In this document: positions 56,801 to 64,000 of the stretch, piece by piece
Position numbering within the stretch: the stretch's first letter is position 1
Layout: each line of letters begins with the position of its first letter
From: Kalaharituber pfeilii
Lineage: Eukaryota > Ascomycota > Pezizomycetes > Pezizales > Pezizaceae
DNA: 64,000 nucleotides
Assembly (NCBI GenBank): GCA_015179045.1
Contig: WHUZ01000001.1
Coordinates: 2,170,001-2,234,000 of the forward strand
Direction: 5' to 3'
The notes under the pieces: model-generated
Databases searched by the model: none
What the model was told of the DNA's origin: nothing
What the model saw: only the letters and a program-made list of their open reading frames with translations
Position numbers and translations under genes: made by a program

Positions 56801-57052
56801 GCTCATTTGATACGCCGGGGTCTGCTGATGCAAACATTGGACCTAGCTGCTTCAGTTGGATTGAATTCTGCCGAAGGACATGAGATTGTTAAATGCTTTA
56901 TTCAAACAGGACGTTTAAGGGAGTATGTTGATAAAATTGCGGAGGCTAGTAGGTTTATTTTGGATGCTGGACAAGCCCCCGGTAGAGAAGTGACAAGGAG
57001 AGGGGTTGGAGGGCATGGAAGCGCGTGCCTGGACATCTGGAATGTAAAATGA
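53836..57052 (+). CDS. nup84: Nucleoporin Nup84 (Nup107 orthologue)
   Basis: Scaffold nucleoporin of the Y-shaped Nup84/Nup107 complex. Six exons: 53836-53958, 54116-54152, 54230-55284, 55344-56247, 56304-56556 and 56608-57052. They sum to 2817 nt, 938 residues. The short N-terminus is disordered (MGPIDSTRPLKQQSYSLVPH). The helical solenoid follows with ADITLDDLEQPAAALG, VESFAEYLDRMR, GDLATVLSVCRTWEDHLFAH (joined across the 55285-55343 intron; CRTWEDHL is characteristic), WEQAENVIAGYIDLLATAGK, HELTPLYAG, RALEWVLLVPELREDMI, EFEMFIQALIALEKWKLAVQ and a C-terminal helical bundle. It is all-alpha with no membrane helix, as expected. The first two exons are small and inferred from phase and acidic content; the remainder is secure. 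Confidence 0.9.
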
Positions 57053-57791
57053 GCAATCTCGTGAAATGTCCGGTAACGGAACTGGAGCCATTGGGTTGTA
57101 TCATACTACAAATATCTCAATATGCATTGTTTGTTTTTTCCTTGATTTTTTTTTTTTTTCTCTTTACTTCCCCCTCGTTTTCTTCTGCTCTCTGCACACG
57201 TATGTCCTAGCATTTTGTCTTGTCTTGATAGTCCTGTAGAGTAGTTTCTACTTTGAGATCTTGACGGTTTTTGGCGTTTCGATAGGATATGATCAGTTTT
57301 AATCTCATAATAGTGCACTCTGGCCGCGCTATCTGCCAGTAAACTCTCCAATTCCATCGCAAATGCTGTACGCAAGACTAGTGACTCGGCGTTAATCCGA
57401 AATACTAACCGAAACTACCTGAACCACACCTATCAGTTCAAGGGCTTAATGATATTAAAATTCACAATACCGCTAGCATCCTTTCAAGTATTTGTTGCTC
57501 CTCAGACTGTGAGATTGCTTCCATGAATTAGTCCCATGCCATCCCATGAATGACCTCCATACCTTTGATGTTAGCAGTTAGTAAGCGGAATCTCACTTAC
57601 TTGACTCTCAGGTTTTTTATTTTTTTTCTTTTCTCCCTTCTTTTCAATGTTAGGCAATTTTTTTAAACAATTGCAGCTCCCCAGGAGCCCATCGGCTAGC
57701 AATAAGACATCCAGAGCTCACGTGGTGTTCTTGTGCCCAGGATAAAGTCTGTGGTCTGCCTTGGAAACTTTCGACAGCATCACAGCCACCA
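57053..57791. other. Intergenic, no gene seen
   Basis: nup84 3' flank with T-runs (57148-57160) and the upstream region of the lectin gene. Nothing else recognised. Confidence 0.5.
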
Positions 57792-58625
57792 ATGATACAC
57801 ATGAACCTTCCTCTACTTATTGCCTTTCTGGCAACGTCAGCCCCCATTGCTCGTGCACTACCATCACCCTCTGAATACCTCAGTGTTACTGTTGTGAACA
57901 TTCTCGGACAGCACAGGCATGCTTATGTCATTGGTCCAGGTTACGTCCCTACTTCGCTTATCGACAAAGATCTTCGCTTCGCCTTCGCTGGCACAAACTG
58001 GGACCATCACTGCTTGGAAGCAGAAGGAGGAGAGACGGGGAATGGAAAGTTGCTCAGGGTGACTGATAATTGTGGATGGTGGCAAAATGACGCGATATGG
58101 AAGTGGGACATGCATGGAAGAATCACGTTAGTTGTAAATCTACGGTATACATGTAACGGCATCGCGCACAGCGAGGGCCGCAGGTGCCGGACTGGCAAAG
58201 CTAATCATGGGCCGGATACAGACATTCCGAATCTCGTTGTGTTGATCTTGACGATCCTGAAACTCTTCTTGATGCTCCGGAGCTAGGCACACTCAATCTT
58301 GTACAATGTAAGAATGTCCCCCGGTCTATTTTGAATACTCTGAGGAAATTGTATTGAGTTGACGTTGCCAGTCTGGACCTGCGACGGAAGCCCAAATCAA
58401 CAATGGGTGGCACTTAAAGACTCCCGCAAAATAGCGAATGTCGCAAAACCTGGTCTGTGCTTATCTCCTGTTGGAGATAAAGGCCTAGTGGCAGCGGTGA
58501 ATTGCAAACATGCAAAGGATATTGGTAAGTTTGTGCCTTAGCATAGTTCGCTCAATTACGGCTCATTTTATAGATCTGTATCTAACTCTGAATTGTGCTC
58601 TGTAGGTGTTGTTGTGAAGGAATAG
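57792..58625 (+). CDS. Secreted ricin-B-type (beta-trefoil) lectin domain protein
   Basis: Four exons, 57792-58126, 58222-58307, 58372-58524 and 58606-58625, total 594 nt and give 197 residues. The signal peptide is MIHMNLPLLIAFLATSAPIA plus RALPSP. One beta-trefoil-like domain follows, with NDAIWKWDMHGRITHSESRC, CVDLDDPETLLDAPELGTLN, WTCDGSPNQQW and KPGLCLSPVGDKGLVAAVNC. The two W-type motifs (AIWKW, NQQW) and the paired Cys of each repeat are the usual ricin-B signatures. No enzymatic chain is attached, so a carbohydrate-binding or cell-surface role is more likely than toxicity. Fungal genomes hold many proteins of this type. Its ligand cannot be read from sequence. Confidence 0.78.
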
Positions 58626-58996
58626 CTGTTCCCAATGTGAAAAGGCCACCTCTTGATGTGGGCTGCTGACCCAATATGGCCTTAAGCTTTTCATATTATG
58701 ATACCCCTGGAGTTTCGATACTTTACTTTTTATTTACCAGTCTCTGAACAAGCAAGCCAGTAGCATCATAATTGGTGCATTCATCATACGGATATCCTCC
58801 TTGCTTTTGTGTAGAGAACACTAGCAGATTATACCTTTAACAAAGCTTGTGCATGGAGGTTGATACAGCACAACGTAGAAGGTGCTGGTTAGAGGGTGTT
58901 AGCATTATTGGAACAAGATATGGAAAAGATAAACAACTGAAACCTTTCTGAGCTGAGGAGTGCATTAATATGTGCACTCGGGTAATTCAAATACGT
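58626..58996. other. Intergenic between lectin gene and ALG7 relic
   Basis: Non-coding 3' flank. No gene or repeat recognised. Confidence 0.45.
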
Positions 58997-59745
58997 TTAG
59001 TTATCCTCTGGAAATATCAGCGGTGCCAATCGACGTTGAACTAGGAGGCCAACAAGGCCAGAAACCACCTGAATCACCATCATTCCCATGGCTAACTTGT
59101 CTTCCTCAAAGGTCAGCACGTCACTAATCAGACATTCAATATCATCAAATTGCGAACATCGACAGACTTCCCTTAAGCGTTGGTCCACAGCCTTCATCAG
59201 ACGCATCTGCGTGAGAAGCTTGAGGGCCAATTTCACCAGGTGTGAGAGGGTCGATCACGTTGAGCAAATGATGGAGAAGACTTGCCTAGGCATGGAATTG
59301 GGGCCAGTCGATGCTTGAGACATGGGACAAGACGGAACAATTGAGGTGCGGAGTAGAGGAAGTTGAATATCTGTGAAATAAAGAGCAGTAATAGTGCCGT
59401 GGAGAAATGTCTTAGGGTACCAACAACGGCAAAAATCATGCCAGAAAATGTACCTCAAACAAAACCTTGGTAAGATGCCAATCGTGGTACATGAATGCCA
59501 ACGAAACTCCAAGGAACGGTATATTAAAGGCTGAGAAAACAGATGGCTATCCGCCGCAGGATGCTTGGAAGTTGTGAGGTAAAAGTAATCATTGAGGATG
59601 ATTATAAAAGTTATGACAGTAGACTAGCCCACTTCGATGCCATTATTCCAAGCCAGTATATTAATGGGATTAGGACAGATTATGGCTATGGCAGTCATCT
59701 ATGCGTAGTATATCCAGCCTACCGAGTATTAATAATATCTGAACA
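58997..59745 (-). pseudogene. ALG7 (UDP-GlcNAc:dolichyl-P GlcNAc-1-P transferase) pseudogene
   Basis: The C-terminal half of the enzyme that starts N-glycan precursor synthesis is recognisable, but broken. From about 59730 downward: GWIYYA, stop TAG, MTAIAIICPNPINILAWNNG, IEVG, stop TAG where family members have Gln, then LNDYFYLTTSKHPAADSHLF. A frameshift follows, then FNIPFLGVSLAFMYHDWHLT. Next comes a damaged region where members have the VFVGDT motif (here with a TGA and missing bases), then [20 protein letters not shown] and [20 protein letters not shown]. After another junction come LALKLLTQMRLMKAVDQ and EDKLAMGMMVIQVVSGLVGL, ending RRLAPLIFPEDN. Two stops and at least two frame changes argue for a dead copy. 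The N-terminal half was not found. ALG7 is essential in yeast, so an intact copy is expected elsewhere. Confidence 0.8.
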
Positions 59746-60840
59746 TTAACATTAGGTGCTGAGAACGTACCAAGATTCGAAAATTGCGTGAGCATCAAGA
59801 GCGATTCCACTGCTAGCCGGAGTGTGTGAGGACTATACTCTATATGCATGCGTGGCCTTAGCTATGGAAATGGCAGGTTGCACAAATAGCCTTGGATCGG
59901 GCTCTTTGGTGCATGTATGGTGCCGGAAGTTAAAATCAGAACATGTTGTAACATGTCATACAGTACCTAAGTTCCTACTACTAGTACCAAGCAGTACTGT
60001 ACCTAACCTCCTCAGGTACCTCTTGCCTATTTCGATTCCCTCCTCTAATCTAAAGTAGAACTTAGACCGCAGCGTGCCTATCCATTAGTTGCATACTTAT
60101 ATTCCGGGGTAACAAATGATGTATATACACTATCACAGCATCGAACTGATCATTAATTCCACCGGAACGGAATGATCGGAAATTTGTTTATACTGAGCTT
60201 CTATTGCATCTCCCAAAGGTTTGCGGTTAGCCATTCCTTCACAGCATCGACAACATGTTTCTCTTTACTTGGTTGCTGTATAATAAACATTCCTGTTGAG
60301 TCGAGTTTGCCAGCCATGCCTAGTAGTTGGCAACATGTGTGTAGTCTGGCCTGTTGGGAAGTTCGGCATGATATTTGATAAGTCGCTGCCTGATGTGAGT
60401 GGAGCTAAGTTTTGTAGAATTTTCAGTAGCAGCATTGATTCATAACACTGATGTATACTCTCCACAATGGCGGTATACATATCCCAATGCGAGCTGTATC
60501 CTCCCTATACTACTAGCCTCGGGTTACCTGGACGATATCCCTTGTGGTAGCACCCTCCTGTATCTCTCGCTTTAGTTGTTCAAGAAGGTAGAGGTGATCG
60601 ACATATATGTATTTAGCTCAGCTATTGGCTTGTTGAACTTTGCCTTGTTTATGCTTGCCTTACGCAGCTTGCGAAACGTAGGTACTAATTGCTACATGTT
60701 TTGTGCAACTGTATATACAGACGAGATTCTTCAAGCTCTGGAACGATTTGTGGATATGACGGGGTTTGCTAAAAGGCTAAGGCCACCAGAATTGAGACTG
60801 GAAACAATTGAAGGCTGAGAGCTAGAGTTCGTTGCTTTAC
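59746..60840. other. Non-coding stretch with unresolved open frames
   Basis: No supportable gene. Frames at 60172-60378 and 60576-60818 show no family resemblance. The 5' part of the ALG7 copy may have lain here, but I cannot see its motifs. Confidence 0.4.
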
Positions 60841-60849
60841 CTGCCTGCC

Positions 60850-61190
60850 TGCCCTAGAATAGGAGGTCTAGATGGAATGGATGCGTGACTCCGAGACTGT
60901 GTCGCTTCCCCGTTCTTGTTTTCCTCTGGTTCGCTTTGATATCTTGTTTGCAATTCGGCAATCTTAGCAAACACAGCATCTATCCTTGCTAGACTAGCTG
61001 CTACAATCTCTGCTCGTCGGGGCGATTAGAAACCTTCCGCAACGCCGTCTAGACGTTGCAGCGGAAGGTCTCTATTAAAACGCCTTGCTCCCAATCCTTG
61101 AGTGGAAGCCCTTCTGCCCGGATATCATGCAATACAAAGCTATGTGCAACACCGATTTTTTTCATTTCAGAAAACATGATACAGCATTAT
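60850..61190 (-). pseudogene. Second relic of the 30.7-kb NLR-like gene family
   Basis: Read on the minus strand from about 61180: MFSEMKKIGVAHSFVLHDIR, AEGLPLKDWEQGVL. A hairpin insertion (61029-61072) follows, then ASLARIDAVFAKIAELQTRY and QSEPEENKN, fading out around 60870. Both blocks match the relic at 30.75-31.0 kb (EIKKIGYAHGSVLHDLRTEG and VFAKVAELQARYESQPEKDD). No P-loop segment is visible downstream, so only the N-terminal region remains. This part matches no domain I can name. Its link to an NB-ARC protein rests on the other copy. Confidence 0.65.
61029..61072. mobile_element. 44-bp hairpin, minimal foldback element
   Basis: The arms gaaaccttccgcaacg (61029-61044) and cgttgcagcggaaggtctc (61054-61072) pair with one mismatch and a two- to three-base gap around a gtctagac centre. 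The outer sequence ga(a/g)accttccgcaac matches the ends of the 8.9-kb element (gagacctttcgcaac, then ctctagag). Flanks read att..att on either side, a possible short target-site duplication. It interrupts the gene relic at 60850-61190. Confidence 0.7.
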
Positions 61191-62389
61191 TGGCTAACAC
61201 TGGCTAGTTGTCCGGCCAGATTCCAATGGTAATGCCTGCTGCTTCTATGACCGTTGTAGGGTTGAAACAGATAAGATCTAAATTACATACCGTTGTCAGT
61301 ATCACACAATAGATGGTGAAAGGAACAATTTGATTATCTAATACTGGTGGTATTGTTACTTAAGACACTTTTAATGTTTCTTGTACCCAGAGTTTCATTT
61401 TCAACACGATCCAAGGCTAGTATCAAGAAGTTCTGAAAACCGGAATATGAGTTCTACTGTATAAACTTTGAGAGGTACGAAAAGGATATTTCAGATACAA
61501 TGACAGGTGACTGCCGTGCAATTGATTCTGTGGAAATCACTATGAGCTGAGCTTGACGTTCGTAGCCTCGTTGACGCTTGTACCATCGTGATTGGGATTA
61601 ATATTTCGACTGAGGCTGAATAATACAGCATGTATCATTGAACATTGTCTGCTTCCGCAGATGACGATTTGATTGTGGCGCACCGGCCAAATAAACAGAT
61701 GGATATGTTACTGTAGTGCTCAGGTATTTATTACCTTGGCAAGGTGTTACTTAAAATAGGTTAGTGCGCTTCTTGTTCGTCGACGTTTTACTGAACCCCC
61801 CCTACGCCACTTCTCATGTCTACATATGTAAGTGAATGCTCCTGACCTGTAGCTTGGTGAAATTGTTCTAGTGCCCATCCTCATCGGACACGAACTTAAT
61901 TAGTAATTATTTAGTTGCTATAAAGAGTTGCAAATCTGGGAGAGGATACTTGGAGTGTGTTCTCGTACCCGCATATCTCTGTTGTCTTTAGTGATGGAGT
62001 ACAACAAGAGGCCATGGAGGGGTATATGATGAAGTATCTGCGGGCGCAACAAAGAAGGAACGAGAACACATAAAGAGTGAATACTCTACATACAAAGCAC
62101 CGCTTGCTGCACTCACTCTGTACCTGTAAGAAGCCTCGCCAGACTAAGTACCTCTTAAGTTACGTAGAAGTAGATATATTTTGACTGAACTTTCAGACCC
62201 TACGTGCTATTTAGGCTACAGACATCCTTGGCGCCTGATCGCTGACTCATCAGAGTCGGCAAACCCCCCCCCACGACAGGCCATGGTACCTTGCGAGACC
62301 ACCTCCGGCTCGCACCGAATCTCCCCCAAGACACACTCAATCGCACGCCTAGCAGCCCAACCAGGAATATACCGTCCAGTCCAGCAACA
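61191..62389. other. Gene-free region upstream of ndufa8
   Basis: AT-rich, no recognisable gene. The proximal 300 bp should include the ndufa8 promoter. Confidence 0.45.
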
Positions 62390-63233
62390 ATGTCAGGAAA
62401 CCGAGAGTCGCTGTAAGACCTCCCCAATGCAATTCCCGTCCCCCCTCCGCCCATGACTTCTTCGCTGAATTACGTCCATCAATTCCTCCGAAAATTGGAG
62501 AGCTGGGTATATGCATAGATTAATGATGTTCATACTGTGTGCAGCTTCCACCAGACGGTCCTGGTCGACAAAACGCCGTTACCGGATAGTATTCCGAAGG
62601 TTTCAGAAGTCGGCGCTACCTCTGCACCGTTGATGAGCGTCAGTTTCTTTATCGGGGATAGGTGCGCGCCGTACAATGACGACTACATGCTATGCAAGCA
62701 TGAGGCAGGAGGGAAGGGAGAGATGGAGTGTTTGAAGGAGGGAAGGAGGGTTACTAGGTGTGCTATATCGGTGTAGGTGCCCTGACCTCTGGCTTCTCAG
62801 GTACAGGGTGACTGGAGGGAAAGTGGGGAGGAGGAGAGCGCTACCTGCGCCGCTTACTGACTTACTGAAAGAGGGAACAAAGCCTCGAATTGCATGGGCA
62901 CAATCATCTGGCATGCTCCAGACTAGGCTAAGAGTCAACGGAGGATCATAGGGTTGATGACATCAACAAGCATTGCTTGAACGAATTCCGTGCGCACTGG
63001 GAATGCCTTGACAACAACAATCAGCAGCTCTGGAACTGCAGGAAGGAAGAGAAGCCATTGAACGATTGTGTATTCAAGAGCTTGGTTGGTACTCCCTCAG
63101 CTACATTCTCATATCCACCACACGCGCAACCCAGTTGACACAAGACATAAAATAGGGCCTCCGGAAGATTATTCCGGATACTCCAAAGGGGAGGGTTCCA
63201 ATACATGAGCAAGCATTTCAGAGGTTTAAGTAG
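62390..63233 (+). CDS. Mitochondrial complex I subunit NDUFA8 (fungal 20.8-kDa type)
   Basis: Accessory subunit of NADH:ubiquinone oxidoreductase, imported through the Mia40 pathway. Four exons, 62390-62412, 62545-62772, 62952-63084 and 63156-63233, total 462 nt and give 153 residues. The start MSGNRESL then FHQTVLVDKTPLPDSIPKVS was chosen because only this first exon gives the phase needed by exon 2. Motifs: EVGATSAPLMSVSFFIGDRC, APYNDDYMLCK, ECLKEGRRVTRC, INKHCLNEFRAHWECLDNNN, QQLWNCRKEEKPLNDCVF, GLRKIIPDTPKGRVPIHEQ. All four CX9C motifs are present: C(APYNDDYML)C, C(LKEGRRVTR)C, C(LNEFRAHWE)C and C(RKEEKPLND)C. It converges with the ctf4 gene downstream. Confidence 0.94.
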
Positions 63234-63559
63234 GTGCGTTGATGTGGGTAAACGTACATTACGTATTGTGAAACAAAGAGAGGTTCTTGGAGAAAATGGG
63301 CGTATAATATGGACCAACCGATAGTTGTATAAACTCACAGATTTGTATAGAATTGCATCTGCTTCAGTATATATTCCTTCCTCGCGAAAGGGCTCCAAGT
63401 ATCCGTTTCCCTGTAGGCCGTGTATTATGACATAAATCCTCATGTTCTATGAATCAAAATCCCATGGATATCGTTACACATTTCTCTGTTGCCATACCCA
63501 AAAATATGCAAGGTAAAAAGAAAAAATATTACATAACTATGTATTGATCGAAGAGACTC
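63234..63559. other. Intergenic between convergent ndufa8 and ctf4 genes
   Basis: AT-rich 3' flanks only. No gene seen. Confidence 0.5.
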
Positions 63560-63985
63560 TTAGAAATCAATCTCCATGTCCATCGAATTTCTTAATTCGC
63601 CAATTTTACCTGCTAGCACACCCCTATTGTATTTCATTGCAATCTTGATGGCCAGATCCAGTGTTCTATGTGGCTGAGCAAATAAGCCACATAATTCCAG
63701 AGCTTTCTCGCCGTGATCTTCTTTACACTCCAGAGCAAGAAGCTGTAGTAATGCCTTGTCAATTGCATTTTCCCTCTGGGCCTTTTGATTGCCTTCTGCA
63801 GCGGTAGCTGGCCGGTCTCCGACGAAGTCTTCGAGCAATGAAAGAAGAACTGATTCCCGTACCATAACCTCCTCGTGGTTGTGCGCTGAGTTTCCGGACA
63901 CATCGGATGCCACAGACGTAATTGGAACTTTGAAGTCGAATTCACTAAGCAGCGGCCGCGGAAAGTATGGGTATTTTTCACTGCC
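63560..63985 (-). CDS. C-terminal part of Ctf4/Mcl1 (WDHD1) replisome hub, partial
   Basis: Replisome adaptor linking the CMG helicase to DNA polymerase alpha and to cohesion factors. Only the last exon is in the window; the gene continues beyond the right edge. It reads GSEKYPYFPRPLLSEFDFKV (from about 63980), then RESVLLSLLEDFVGD, ENAIDKALLQLLALECKEDH, GEKALELCGLFAQPHRTLDL, AIKIAMKYNRGVLAGKIGEL and ends RNSMDMEIDF. The YFPRPLL segment followed by a helical LLQLLALEC..EKALEL block is the C-terminal helical domain of the Ctf4/Mcl1/SepB family. An acceptor (TTAGTACAG) just upstream, at about 63984-63992, suggests the exon starts there. The identification rests on this short region. Confidence 0.75.
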   Translation of the reverse strand, partial: GSEKYPYFPRPLLSEFDFKVPITSVASDVSGNSAHNHEEVMVRESVLLSLLEDFVGDRPATAAEGNQKAQRENAIDKALLQLLALECKEDHGEKALELCGLFAQPHRTLDLAIKIAMKYNRGVLAGKIGELRNSMDMEIDF

Positions 63986-64000
63986 CTGTACTAATTGTTA

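Noticed and set aside
60576..60818. 80-codon plus-strand frame at 60.6 kb
   Set aside because: It lacks an obvious start context or domain and sits in decayed sequence between two pseudogenes.

Overview
This window comes from a filamentous ascomycete fungus (Pezizomycotina-like) nuclear genome. Genes are split by short GT-AG introns, mostly 40-120 nt, with CTAAC/CTGAT-like branch sites. Genes lie independently on both strands with no operons. The recognisable products are a eukaryotic, fungal-type housekeeping set. I cannot name the species from sequence alone.

Layout. 0.4-1.6 kb (-): Yip1-domain Golgi membrane protein. 1.6-4.8 kb: AT-rich, gene-poor stretch with a diverged direct repeat and a broken reading frame. 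4.8-6.3 kb (-): conserved fungal protein of unknown function. 6.3-10.6 kb: accessory stretch with a foldback transposon, a second inverted-repeat pair and a 10-bp minisatellite. 10.6-14.3 kb (-): GPI ethanolamine-phosphate transferase Mcd4. 15.1-19.3 kb (+): GRAM/VASt sterol-transfer protein of the Lam/Ysp2 family. 19.9-22.5 kb (+): Sec1. 23.6-25.2 kb (+): Ecm4-type glutathionyl-hydroquinone reductase. 25.9-29.5 kb (-): Rrn5-like RNA polymerase I factor. 30.7-31.7 kb (+): decayed NB-ARC (NLR-like) gene. 32.3-33.1 kb (+): Rpb5. 34.2-35.6 kb (-): secreted Cys-containing protein. 36.0-37.8 kb (-): mitochondrial Obg GTPase Mtg2. 38.4-39.0 kb (-): doubtful small gene. 40.4-41.4 kb (+): conserved unknown. 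41.9-42.6 kb (+): small charged protein. 43.3-48.8 kb (+): Vps15. 49.6-51.5 kb (+): PI31 proteasome regulator. 52.4-52.9 kb (+): Cmc4. 53.8-57.1 kb (+): Nup84. 57.8-58.6 kb (+): secreted ricin-B-type lectin domain protein. 59.0-59.75 kb (-): ALG7 pseudogene. 60.8-61.2 kb (-): relic paralogous to the one at 30.7 kb, split by a 44-bp hairpin. 62.4-63.2 kb (+): complex I subunit NDUFA8. 63.6 kb to the window end (-): C-terminus of Ctf4/Mcl1.

The genes do not form one pathway. Themes are secretory and membrane traffic (Yip1 protein, Sec1, Vps15, Lam, Mcd4, ALG7 relic), RNA polymerase (Rpb5, Rrn5), mitochondria (Mtg2, Cmc4, NDUFA8), nuclear pore and replication (Nup84, Ctf4) and the proteasome (PI31). 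The accessory signal is in the gaps: two relics of the same gene family about 30 kb apart, a foldback element family found at 8.9-9.4 kb and 61.0 kb, and an ALG7 pseudogene.

Three otherwise well-preserved genes (sec1, ecm4-like, the 40.4-kb gene) each carry exactly one base too many or too few at a short homopolymer. This looks more like residual assembly error than real inactivation. I found no convincing new multi-gene system. Splice sites were inferred by hand; where exon lengths sum to an intact frame, I say so.
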